From: Oasisia sp. SBJ-2009
Lineage: Eukaryota; Annelida; Polychaeta; Sabellida; Siboglinidae
Reading direction: 5' to 3'
Length of the DNA stretch: 64,000 nucleotides
Assembly: GCA_964017155.1 (NCBI GenBank)
Contig: OZ024862.1
Location: 498,501-562,500, forward strand
The notes under the pieces were generated by a model that saw nothing but the letters and a program-made list of their open reading frames with translations, did no database searches and had not been told where the DNA came from. Made by a program: the position numbers and the translations under genes. This document shows positions 22,534 through 35,522 of the stretch, in pieces; positions within the stretch are counted from its first letter, which is position 1; each line of letters starts with the position of its first letter.

Positions 22534-25500
22534 TTGATACTTGATTTTGTTAATTCTATCAATTATATTCATCTTGCGCATATTTATGTCTTATATACAG
22601 CGCGTCTTAGCAGACTTGTGAGGTCGATAAGACAGCGTGGTCGGCATAAACAAACTGTTTATCGCTCATTTCATATGCACAGCGCAGTAACATGCACCGC
22701 TGCGCTTGCGACTGGCACAAATCGCGCTGTCTTTTCGACCTCAAAAGTTTGCCAAGACGCGCTGTTTATAAAACATAAATACGCGCAAGATGATAATAAT
22801 TGAATGAATTAATTTAATCAAGTATCAAATATTGGCAAAAATACTGATATAATAGCAACATTGAGATGGGTGCGACTTGCACATAAGTGCCAAATAGTGA
22901 AATACTGAAAACAATTGAGAGTATACGTGCTTTTATGAGAGAGTGCGCGTGAAGGTACGCGCCCGCAAGTGTAGGCATTAATGTACAAGTCGGGCCCACC
23001 TCAATGTTGGTATTATAACTGTATCTTTGCCAACATTAGATACTTGATTTTGTTAATTCTATCAATTATATTCATCTTGCGCATATTTATGTTTTATATA
23101 CAGCGCGTCTTAGCAGACTTTTGAGGTCGAAGAGACAGCGTGGTCGGCATAAACAAACTGTTTATCGCCCATTTCATATGCACAGCCCAGTAACATGCAC
23201 CGCTGCGCTTGCGACTGGCACAAATCGCGCTGTCTTTTCGACCTCAAAAGTTTGCCAAGACGCGCTGTTTATAAAACATAAATACGCGCAAGATGATTAT
23301 AATTGAATGAATTAATTTAATCAAGTATCAAATGTTGGCAAAAATACAGATATAATAGCAACATTGAGGTGGGTCCGACTTGCACATAAGTGCCAAATAG
23401 TGAAATACTGAAAACAATTGAGAGTATACGTGCTTTTAGGAGAGAGTGCGCGTGAAGGTACGCGCCCGCAAGTGTAGGCATTGATGTACAAGTCGGGCCC
23501 ACCTCAATGTTGGTATTATAACTGTATCTTTGCCAACATTTGATACTTGATTTTGTTAATTCTATCAATTATATTCATCTTGCGTATATTTATGTTTTAT
23601 ATACAGCGCGTCTTAGCAGACTTTTGAGGTCGAAAAGACAGCGTGGTCGGCATACACAAACTGTTTATCGCGCATTTCATATGCACAGCCCAGTAACATG
23701 CACCGCTGCGCTTGCGACTGGCACAAATCGCGCGGTCTTTTCGACCTCAAAAGTTTGCCAAGACGCGCTGTTTATAAAACATAAATACGCGCAATATGAT
23801 TATAATTGAATAAATTAATTTAATCAAGTATCAAATATTGGCAAAAATACTGATATAATAGCAACATTGAGGTGGGTGCGACTTGCACATAAGTGCCAAA
23901 TAGTGAAATACTGAAAACAATTGAGAGTATACGTGCTTTTATGAGAGAGTGCGCGTGAAGGTACGCGCCCGCAAGTGTAGGCATTAATGTACAAGTCGGG
24001 CCCACCTCAATTTTGGTATTATAACTGTATCTTTGCCAACATTTGATACTTGATTTTGTTAATTCTATCAATTATATTCATCTTGCGCATATTTATGTTT
24101 TATATACAGCGCGTCTTAGCAGACTTTTGAGGTCGAAGAGACAGCGTGGTCGGCATAAACAAACTGTTTATCGCCCATTTCATATGCACAGCCCAGTAAC
24201 ATGCACCGCTGCGCTTGCGACTGGCACAAATCGCGCTGTCTTTTCGACCTCAAAAGTTTGCCAAGACGCGCTGTTTATAAAACATAAATACGCGCAAGAT
24301 GATTATAATTGAATGAATTAATTTAATCAAGTATCAAATGTTGGCAAAAATACAGATATAATAGCAACATTGAGGTGGGTCCGACTTGTACATAAGTGCC
24401 AAATAGTGAAATAGTGACCGCTGCGCTTGCGACTGGCACAAATCGCGCGGTCTTTTCGACCTCAAAAGTTTGCCAAGACGCGCTGTTTATGAAACATAAA
24501 TACGCGCAATATCATTATAATTGAATAAATTAATTTAATCAAGTATCAAATGTTGGCAAACAAAAGTGATATAATAGCAACATTGAGGTGGGTCCGACTT
24601 GCACATAAGTGCCAAATAGTGAAATACTGAAAACAATTGAGATTATACGTGCTTTTATGAGAGAGTGCGCGTGAAGGTACGCGCCCGCAAGTGTTGGCAT
24701 TTATGTACAAGTCGGGCCTACCTCAATTTTGGTATTATAACTGTATCTTTGCCAACATTTGATACTTGATTTTGTTAATTCTATCAATTATACTCATCTT
24801 GCGCATATTTATGTTTTATATACAGCGCGTCTTAGCAGACTTTTGAGGACGAAAAGACAGCGTGGTCGGCAAAAACAAACTGTTTATCGCCCATTTCATA
24901 TGCACAGCCCAGTAACATGCACCGCTGCGCTTGCGACTGGCACAAATAGCGCTGTCTTTTCGACCTCAAAAGTTTGCCAAGACGCGCTGTTTATAAAACA
25001 TAAATACGCGCAAGATGATTATAATTGAATTAATTAATTTAATCAAGTATCAAATGTTGGCAAAAATACAGATATAATAGCAACATTGAGGTGGGTCCGA
25101 CTTGCACATAAGTGCCAAATAGTGAAATACTGAAAACAATTGAGAGTATACGTGCTTTTATGAGAGAGTGCGCGTTAAGGTACGCGCCCGCAAGTTTAGG
25201 CATTTATGTACAAGTCGGGCCCACCTCAATGTTGGTATTATAACTGTATCTTTGCCAACATTTGATACTTGATTTTGTTAATTCTATCAATTATATTCAT
25301 CTTGCGCGTGTTTATGTTTTATATACAGCGCGTCTTAGCAGACTTTTGAGGTCGAAAAGACAGCGTGGTCGGCATAAACAAACTGTTTATCGCCCATTTT
25401 ATATGCACAGCCCAGTAACATGCACCGCTGCGCTTGCGACTGGCACAAATCGCGCTGTCTTTTCGACCTCAAAAGTTTGCCAAGACGCGCTGTTTATAAA

Positions 25501-28416
25501 ACGTAAATACGCGCAAGATGATAATAATTGAATGAATTAATTTAATCAAGTATCAAATGTTGGCAAAAATAGTGATATAATAGCAACATTGAGGTGGGTC
25601 CGACTTGTACATAAGTGCCAAATAGTGAAATAGTGACCGCTGCGCTTGCGACTGGCACAAATCGCGCGGTCTTTTCGACCTCAAAAGTTTGCCAAGACGC
25701 GCTGTTTATGAAACATAAATACGCGCAATATCATTATAATTGAATAAATTAATTTAATCAAGTATCAAATGTTGGCAAACAAAAGTGATATAATAGCAAC
25801 ATTAAGGTGGGTCCGACTTGCACATAAGTGCCAAATAGTGAAATACTGAAAACAATTGAGAGTATACGTGCTTTTATGAGAGAGTGCGCGTGAAGGTACG
25901 CGCCCGCAAGTGTTGGCACTTATGTACAAGTCGGGCCCACCTCAATTTTGGTATTATAACTGTATCTTTGCCAACATTTGATACTTGATTTTGTTAATTC
26001 TATCAATTATACTCATCTTGCGCATATTTATGTTTTATATACAGCGCGTCTTAGCAGACTTTTGAGGTCGAAAAGACAGCGTGGTCGACAAAAACAAACT
26101 GTTTATCGCCCATTTCATATGCACAGCCCAGTAACATGCACCGCTGCGCTTGCGACTGGCACAAATCGCGCTGTCTTTTCGACCTCAAAAGTTTGCCAAG
26201 ACGCGCTGTTTATAAAACATAAATACGCGCAAGATGATTATAATTGAATTAATTAATTTAATCAAGTATCAAATGTTGGCAAAAATACAGATATAATAGC
26301 AACATTGAGGTGGGTCCGACTTGCACGTCAGTGCCAAATAGTGAAATACTGAAAACAATTGAGAGTATACGTGCTTTTATGAGAGAGTGCGCGTTAAGGT
26401 ACGCGCCCGCAAGTTTAGGCATTTATGTACAAGTCGGGCCCACCTCAATGTTGGTATTATAACTGTATCTTTGCCAACATTTGATACTTGATTTTGTTAA
26501 TTCTATCAATTATATTCATCTTGCGCGTGTTTATGTTTTATATACAGCGCGTCTTAGCAGACTTTTGAGGTCGAAAAGACAGCGTGGTCGGCATAAACAA
26601 ACTGTTTATCGCCCATTTTATATGCACAGCCCAGTAACATGCACCGCTGCGCTTGCGACTGGCACAAATCGCGCTGTCTTTTCGACCTCAAAAGTTTGCC
26701 AAGACGCGCTGTTTATAAAACGTAAATACGCGCAAGATGATAATAATTGAATGAATTAATTTAATCAAGTATCAAATGTTGGCAAAAATAGTGATATAAT
26801 AGCAACATTGAGGTGGGTCCGACTTGTACATAAGTGCCAAATAGTGAAATAGTGACCGCTGCGCTTGCGACTGGCACAAATCGCGCGGTCTTTTCGACCT
26901 CAAAAGTTTGCCAAGACGCGCTGTTTATGAAACATAAATACGCGCAATATCATTATAATTGAATAAATTAATTTAATCAAGTATCAAATGTTGGCAAACA
27001 AAAGTGATATAATAGCAACATTGAGGTGGGTCCGACTTGCACATAAGTGCCAAATAGTGAAATACTGAAAACAATTGAGAGTATACGTGCTTTTATGAGA
27101 GAGTGCGCGTGAAGGTACGCGCCCGCAAGTGTTGGCACTTATGTACAAGTCGGGCCCACCTCAATTTTGGTATTATAACTGTATCTTTGCCAACATTTGA
27201 TACTTGATTTTGTTAATTCTATCAATTATACTCATCTTGCGCATATTTATGTTTTATATACAGCGCGTCTTAGCAGACTTTTGAGGTCGAAAAGACAGCG
27301 TGGTCGACAAAAACAAACTGTTTATCGCCCATTTCATATGCACAGCCCAGTAACATGCACCGCTGCGCTTGCGACTGGCACAAATCGCGCTGTCTTTTCG
27401 ACCTCAAAAGTTTGCCAAGACGCGCTGTTTATAAAACATAAATACGCGCAAGATGATTATAATTGAATTAATTAATTTAATCAAGTATCAAATGTTGGCA
27501 AAAATACAGATATAATAGCAACATTGAGGTGGGTCCGACTTGCACGTCAGTGCCAAATAGTGAAATACTGAAAACAATTGAGAGTATACGTGCTTTTATG
27601 AGAGAGTGCGCGTTAAGGTACGCGCCCGCAAGTGTAGGCATTTATGTACAAGTCGGGCCCACCTCAATGTTGGTATTATAACTGTATCTTTGCCAACATT
27701 TGATACTTGATTTTGTTAATTCTATCAATTATATTCATCTTGCGCATGTTTATGTTTTATATACAGCGCGTCTTAGCAGACTTTTGAGGTCGAAAAGACA
27801 GCGTGGTCGGCATAAACAAACTGTTTATCGCCCATTTCATATGCACAGCCCAGTAACATGCACCGCTGCGCTTGCGACTGGCACAAATCGCGCTGTCTTT
27901 TCGACCTCAAAAGTTTGCCAAGACGCGCTGTTTATGAAACATAAATACGCGCAAGATGATTATAATTGAATGAATTAATTTAATCAAGTATCAAATGTTG
28001 GCAAAAAATAGTGATATAATAGCAACATTGAGGTGGGTCCGACTTGTACATAAGTGCCAAATAGTGAAATAGTGACCGCTGCGCTTGCGACTGGCACAAA
28101 TCGCGCTGTCTTTTCGACCTAAACAGTTTGCCAAGACGCGCTGTTTATAAAACATAAATACGCGCAAGATGATTATAATTGAATGAATTAATTTAATCAA
28201 GTATCAAATGTTGGCAAAAATACTGATATAATAGCAACATTGAGGTGGGTCCGACTTGTACATAAGTGCCAAATAGTGAAATACTAAAAACAAATTGAGA
28301 GTATACGTGCTTTTATGAGAGAGTGCGCGTGAAGGTACGCGCCCGCAAGTGTAGGCATTTATGTACAAGTCGGGCCCACCTCAATGTTGGTATTATAACT
28401 GTATCTTTGCCAACCT
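22534..28416 (+). repeat. 5883-bp segmental repeat, copy 1
   Basis: Anchors: 22534 B, 23037 C, 23540 D, 24043 C, 24759 E, 25262 F, 25978 E, 26481 F, 27197 E, 27700 F. Short units start at 24414, 25633, 26852 and 28072. Private variants shared with copy 2 include caacctttgat at 22530, gagatgggtgcgac, cattagatac, cattgatgtac, gggcctacc and gaggacgaaaag. It contains three E-F-short 1219-bp dimers, starting at 24759, 25978 and 27197. Two of the F units read gcgcgtgttt, and two of the dimers carry gcacgtcagtg in the loop after the E unit. Confidence 0.9.
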
Positions 28417-31400
28417 TTGATACTTGATTTTGTTAATTCTATCAATTATATTCATCTTGCGCATATTTATGTCTTATATACAGCGCGTCTTAGCAGACTT
28501 GTGAGGTCGATAAGACAGCGTGGTCGGCATAAACAAACTGTTTATCGCTCATTTCATATGCACAGCGCAGTAACATGCACCGCTGCGCTTGCGACTGGCA
28601 CAAATCGCGCTGTCTTTTCGACCTCAAAAGTTTGCCAAGACGCGCTGTTTATAAAACATAAATACGCGCAAGATGATAATAATTGAATGAATTAATTTAA
28701 TCAAGTATCAAATATTGGCAAAAATACTGATATAATAGCAACATTGAGATGGGTGCGACTTGCACATAAGTGCCAAATAGTGAAATACTGAAAACAATTG
28801 AGAATATACGTGCTTTTATGAGAGAGTGCGCGTGAAGGTACGCGCCCGCAAGTGTAGGCATTAATGTACAAGTCGGGCCCACCTCAATGTTGGTATTATA
28901 ACTGTATCTTTGCCAACATTAGATACTTGATTTTGTTAATTCTATCAATTATATTCATCTTGCGCATATTTATGTTTTATATACAGCGCGTCTTAGCAGA
29001 CTTTTGAGGTCGAAGAGACAGCGTGGTCGGCATAAACAAACTGTTTATCGCCCATTTCATATGCACAGCCCAGTAACATGCACCGCTGCGCTTGCGACTG
29101 GCACAAATCGCGCTGTCTTTTCGACCTCAAAAGTTTGCCAAGACGCGCTGTTTATAAAACATAAATACGCGCAAGATGATTATAATTGAATGAATTAATT
29201 TAATCAAGTATCAAATGTTGGCAAAAATACAGATATAATAGCAACATTGAGGTGGGTCCGACTTGCACATAAGTGCCAAATAGTGAAATACTGAAAACAA
29301 TTGAGAGTATACGTGCTTTTAGGAGAGAGTGCGCGTGAAGGTACGCGCCCGCAAGTGTAGGCATTGATGTACAAGTCGGGCCCACCTCAATGTTGGTATT
29401 ATAACTGTATCTTTGCCAACATTTGATACTTGATTTTGTTAATTCTATCAATTATATTCATCTTGCGTATATTTATGTTTTATATACAGCGCGTCTTAGC
29501 AGACTTTTGAGGTCGAAAAGACAGCGTGGTCGGCATACACAAACTGTTTATCGCGCATTTCATATGCACAGCCCAGTAACATGCACCGCTGCGCTTGCGA
29601 CTGGCACAAATCGCGCGGTCTTTTCGACCTCAAAAGTTTGCCAAGACGCGCTGTTTATAAAACATAAATACGCGCAATATGATTATAATTGAATAAATTA
29701 ATTTAATCAAGTATCAAATATTGGCAAAAATACTGATATAATAGCAACATTGAGGTGGGTGCGACTTGCACATAAGTGCCAAATAGTGAAATACTGAAAA
29801 CAATTGAGAGTATACGTGCTTTTATGAGAGAGTGCGCGTGAAGGTACGCGCCCGCAAGTGTAGGCATTAATGTACAAGTCGGGCCCACCTCAATTTTGGT
29901 ATTATAACTGTATCTTTGCCAACATTTGATACTTGATTTTGTTAATTCTATCAATTATATTCATCTTGCGCATATTTATGTTTTATATACAGCGCGTCTT
30001 AGCAGACTTTTGAGGTCGAAGAGACAGCGTGGTCGGCATAAACAAACTGTTTATCGCCCATTTCATATGCACAGCCCAGTAACATGCACCGCTGCGCTTG
30101 CGACTGGCACAAATCGCGCTGTCTTTTCGACCTCAAAAGTTTGCCAAGACGCGCTGTTTATAAAACATAAATACGCGCAAGATGATTATAATATAATTGA
30201 ATGAATTAATTTAATCAAGTATCAAATGTTGGCAAAAATACAGATATAATAGCAACATTGAGGTGGGTCCGACTTGTACATAAGTGCCAAATAGTGAAAT
30301 AGTGACCGCTGCGCTTGCGACTGGCACAAATCGCGCGGTCTTTTCGACCTCAAAAGTTTGCCAAGACGCGCTGTTTATGAAACATAAATACGCGCAATAT
30401 CATTATAATTGAATAAATTAATTTAATCAAGTATCAAATGTTGGCAAACAAAAGTGATATAATAGCAACATTGAGGTGGGTCCGACTTGCACATAAGTGC
30501 CAAATAGTGAAATACTGAAAACAATTGAGATTATACGTGCTTTTATGAGAGAGTGCGCGTGAAGGTACGCGCCCGCAAGTGTTGGCATTTATGTACAAGT
30601 CGGGCCTACCTCAATTTTGGTATTATAACTGTATCTTTGCCAACATTTGATACTTGATTTTGTTAATTCTATCAATTATACTCATCTTGCGCATATTTAT
30701 GTTTTATATACAGCGCGTCTTAGCAGACTTTTGAGGACGAAAAGACAGCGTGGTCGGCAAAAACAAACTGTTTATCGCCCATTTCATATGCACAGCCCAG
30801 TAACATGCACCGCTGCGCTTGCGACTGGCACAAATAGCGCTGTCTTTTCGACCTCAAAAGTTTGCCAAGACGCGCTGTTTATAAAACATAAATACGCGCA
30901 AGATGATTATAATTGAATTAATTAATTTAATCAAGTATCAAATGTTGGCAAAAATACAGATATAATAGCAACATTGAGGTGGGTCCGACTTGCACATAAG
31001 TGCCAAATAGTGAAATACTGAAAACAATTGAGAGTATACGTGCTTTTATGAGAGAGTGCGCGTTAAGGTACGCGCCCGCAAGTTTAGGCATTTATGTACA
31101 AGTCGGGCCCACCTCAATGTTGGTATTATAACTGTATCTTTGCCAACATTTGATACTTGATTTTGTTAATTCTATCAATTATATTCATCTTGCGCATGTT
31201 TATGTTTTATATACAGCGCGTCTTAGCAGACTTTTGAGGTCGAAAAGACAGCGTGGTCGGCATAAACAAACTGTTTATCGCCCATTTTATATGCACAGCC
31301 CAGTAACATGCACCGCTGCGCTTGCGACTGGCACAAATCGCGCTGTCTTTTCGACCTCAAAAGTTTGCCAAGACGCGCTGTTTATAAAACGTAAATACGC

Positions 31401-33084
31401 GCAAGATGATAATAATTGAATGAATTAATTTAATCAAGTATCAAATGTTGGCAAAAATAGTGATATAATAGCAACATTGAGGTGGGTCCGACTTGTACAT
31501 AAGTGCCAAATAGTGAAATAGTGACCGCTGCGCTTGCGACTGGCACAAATCGCGCGGTCTTTTCGACCTCAAAAGTTTGCCAAGACGCGCTGTTTATGAA
31601 ACATAAATACGCGCAATATCATTATAATTGAATAAATTAATTTAATCAAGTATCAAATGTTGGCAAACAAAAGTGATATAATAGCAACATTGAGGTGGGT
31701 CCGACTTGCACATAAGTGCCAAATAGTGAAATACTGAAAACAATTGAGAGTATACGTGCTTTTATGAGAGAGTGCGCGTGAAGGTACGCGCCCGCAAGTG
31801 TTGGCACTTATGTACAAGTCGGGCCCACCTCAATTTTGGTATTATAACTGTATCTTTGCCAACATTTGATACTTGATTTTGTTAATTCTATCAATTATAC
31901 TCATCTTGCGCATATTTATGTTTTATATACAGCGCGTCTTAGCAGACTTTTGAGGTCGAAAAGACAGCGTGGTCGACAAAAACAAACTGTTTATCGCCCA
32001 TTTCATATGCACAGCCCAGTAACATGCACCGCTGCGCTTGCGACTGGCACAAATCGCGCTGTCTTTTCGACCTCAACAGTTTGCCAAGACGCGCTGTTTA
32101 TAAAACATAAATACGCGCAAGATGATTATAATTGAATTAATTAATTTAATCAAGTATCAAATGTTGGCAAAAATACAGATATAATAGCAACATTGAGGTG
32201 GGTCCGACTTGCACATCAGTGCCAAATAGTGAAATACTGAAAACAATTGAGAGTATACGTGCTTTTATGAGAGAGTGCGCGTTAAGGTACGCGCCCGCAA
32301 GTGTAGGCATTTATGTACAAGTCGGGCCCACCTCAATGTTGGTATTATAACTGTATCTTTGCCAACATTTGATACTTGATTTTGTTAATTCTATCAATTA
32401 TATTCATCTTGCGCATGTTTATGTTTTATATACAGCGCGTCTTAGCAGACTTTTGAGGTCGAAAAGACAGCGTGGTCGGCATAAACAAACTGTTTATCGC
32501 CCATTTCATATGCACAGCCCAGTAACATGCACCGCTGCGCTTGCGACTGGCACAAATCGCGCTGTCTTTTCGACCTCAAAAGTTTGCCAAGACGCGCTGT
32601 TTATGAAACATAAATACGCGCAAGATGATTATAATTGAATGAATTAATTTAATCAAGTATCAAATGTTGGCAAAAAATAGTGATATAATAGCAACATTGA
32701 GGTGGGTCCGACTTGTACATAAGTGCCAAATAGTGAAATAGTGACCGCTGCGCTTGCGACTGGCACAATTCGCGCTGTCTTTTCGACCTAAACAGTTTGC
32801 CAAGACGCGCTGTTTATAAAACATAAATACGCGCAAGATGATTATAATTGAATGAATTAATTTAATCAAGTATCAAATGTTGGCAAAAATACAGATATAA
32901 TAGCAACATTGAGGTGGGTCCGACTTGCACATAAGTGCCAAATAGTGAAATACTGAAAACAATTGAGAGTATACGTGCTTTTATGAGAGAGTGCGCGTGA
33001 AGGTACGCGCCCGCAAGTGTTGGCACTTATGTACAAGTCGGGCCCACCTCAATTTTGGTATTATAACTGTATCTTTGCCAACAT
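28417..33084 (+). repeat. Segmental repeat, copy 2, shorter by one 1219-bp dimer
   Basis: Anchors: 28417 B, 28920 C, 29423 D, 29926 C, 30647 E, 31150 F, 31866 E, 32369 F, with short units at 30302, 31521 and 32741. Order and private variants follow copy 1 with an offset of 5883 bp, then 5888 bp after a 5-bp insertion near 30188 where ataat is duplicated in the left arm of the unit at 29926. Only two E-F-short dimers are present instead of three, as expected from unequal exchange over a 1219-bp period. The last dimer (31866-33084) is also the start of the next HOR. Confidence 0.88.
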
Positions 33085-35522
33085 TTGATACTTGATTTTG
33101 TTAATTGAATCAATTATAATCATCTTGCGCATATTAATGTTTTATATACAGCGCGTCTTAGCAGACTTGTGAGGTCGAAAAGACAGCGTGGTCGGCATAA
33201 ACAAACTGTTTATCGCTCATTTCATATGCACAGCGCAGTAACATGCACCGCTGCGCTTGCGACTGGCACAAATCGCGCTGTCTTTTCGACCTCAAAAGTT
33301 TGCCAAGACGCGCTGTTTATAAAACATAAATACGCGCAAGATGATTATAATTGAATGAATTAATTTAATCAAGTATCAAATGTTGGCAAAAATACTGATA
33401 TAATAGCAACATTGAGGTGGGTCCGACTTGTACATAAGTGCCAAATAGTGAAATAGTGACCGCTGCGCTTCCGACTGGCACAAATCGCGCTGTCTTTTCG
33501 ACCTCAAAAGTTTGCCAAGACGCGCTGTTTATAAAACATAAATACGCGCAAGATGATTATAATTGAATGAATTAATTTAATCAAGTATCAAATGTTGGCA
33601 AAAATACTGATATAATAGCAACATTGAGGTGGGTCCGACTTGTACATCAGTGCCAAATAGTGAAATACTAAAAACAAATTGAGAGTATACGTGCTTTTAT
33701 GAGAGAGTGCGCGTGAAGGTACGCGCCCGCAAGTGTAGGCATTTATGTACAAGTCGGGCCCACCTCAATGTTGGTATTATAACTGTATCTTTGCCAACAT
33801 TTGATACTTGATTTTGTTAATTCTATCAATTATATTCATCTTGCGCATATTTATGTCTTATATACAGCGCGTCTTAGCAGACTTGTGAGGTCGATAAGAC
33901 AGCGTGGTCGGCATAAACAAACTGTTTATCGCTCATTTCATATGCACAGCGCAGTAACATGCACCGCTGCGCTTGCGACTGGCACAAATCGCGCTGTCTT
34001 TTCGACCTCAAAAGTTTGCCAAGACGCGCTGTTTATAAAACATAAATACGCGCAAGATGATTATAATTGAATGAATTAATTTAATCAAGTATCAAATGTT
34101 GGCAAAAATACTGATATAATAGCAACATTGAGGTGGGTCCGACTTGTACTTAAGTGCCAAATAGTGAAATACTGAAAACAATTGAGAGTATACGTGCTTT
34201 TATGAGAGAGTGCGCGTGAAGGTACGCGCCCGCAAGTGTTGGCACTTATGTACAATTCGGGCCCACCTCAATTTTGGTATTATAACTGTATCTTTTCCAA
34301 CATTTGATACTTGATTTTGTTAATTCAATCAATTATAATCATCTTGCGCATATTAATGTTTTATATACAGCGCGTCTTAGCAGACTTGTGAGGTCGAAAA
34401 GACAGCGTGGTCGGCATAAACAAACTGTTTATCGCTCATTTCATATGCACAGCGCAGTAACATGCACCGCTGCGCTTGCGACTGGCACAAATCGCGCTGT
34501 CTTTTCGACCTCAAAAGTTTGCCAAGACGCGCTGTTTATAAAACATAAATACGCGCAAGATGATAATAATTGAATGAATTAATTTAATCAAGTATCAAAT
34601 GTTGGCAAAAATACTGATATAATAGCAACATTGAGGTGGGTCCGACTTGTACATAAGTGCCAAATAGTGAAATACTGAAAACAATTGAGAGTATACGTGC
34701 TTTTATGAGAGAGTGCGCGTGAAGGTACGCGCCCGCAAGTGTTGGCACTTATGTACAAGTCGGGCCCACCTCAATTTTGGTATTATAACTGTATCTTTGC
34801 CAACATTTGATACTTGATTTTGTTAATTCAATCAATTATAATCATCTTGCGCATATTAATGTTTTATATACAGCGCGTCTTAGCAGACTTGTGAGGTCGA
34901 AAAGACAGCGTGGTCGGCATAAACAAACTGTTTATCGCTCATTTCATATGCACAGCGCAGTAACATGCACCGCTGCGCTTGCGACTGGCACAAATCGCGC
35001 TGTCTTTTCGACCTCAAAAGTTTGCCAAGACGCGCTGTTTATAAAACATAAATACGCGCAAGATGATTATAATTGAATGAATTAATTTAATCAAGTATCA
35101 AATGTTGGCAAAAATACTGATATAATAGCAACATTGAGGTGGGTCCGACTTGTACATAAGTGCCAAATAGTGAAATAGTGACCGCTGCGCTTGCGACTGG
35201 CACAAATCGCGCTGTCTTTTCGACCTCAAAAGTTTGCCAAGACGCGCTGTTTATAAAACATAAATACGCGCAAGATGATTATAATTGAATGAATTAATTT
35301 AATCAAGTATCAAATGTTGGCAAAAATACTGATATAATAGCAACATTGAGGTGGGTCCGACTTGTACATAAGTGCCAAATAGTGAAATACTAAAAACAAA
35401 TTGAGAGTATACGTGCTTTTATGAGAGAGTGCGCGTGAAGGTACGCGCCCGCAAGTGTAGGCATTTATGTACAAGTCGGGCCCACCTCAATGTTGGTATT
35501 ATAACTGTATCTTTGCCAACAT
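31866..35522 (+). repeat. 3657-bp HOR, copy 1: E, F, s3, Ag, short, B, A, A, short
   Basis: Anchors: 31866 E, 32369 F, 33085 Ag, 33801 B, 34304 A, 34807 A. Short units start at 32741, 33456 and 35178. Diagnostic variants are gtggtcgacaaaaac and gacctcaacag in E, ctgtttatgaaacat in F, tacatcagtgcc before B, and tacaattcgggc before the first A. Each of these recurs 3657 bp downstream. Confidence 0.9.
32741..32952 (+). repeat. Short unit, family s3 (212 bp)
   Basis: Marked by gcacaattcgcg and cgacctaaacag within the left arm. Members start at 32741, 36398, 40558, 45434, 47872, 49091, 51529, 53967, 55186 and 57412. The copy at 28072 has the ctaaacag marker but still reads gcacaaatcg, so it looks like an intermediate. 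With few exceptions s3 directly follows an F unit (a left arm with six A's in ggcaaaaaatag), so F plus s3 moves as one 716-bp piece. The exception at 49091 follows a B' unit and marks a rearrangement. Confidence 0.88.

Noticed and set aside
23317..23568. Minus-strand open frames of 61-83 codons (also 69-71 codons at the F-s3 composites)
   Set aside because: They are the reverse reading of the same arms and loop, appear only in certain unit variants, and have no family resemblance I recognise.
30183..30203. 5-bp gain (ataat duplication) as a microsatellite or insertion footprint
   Set aside because: Seen once, in an AT-rich stretch; replication slippage is enough to explain it.
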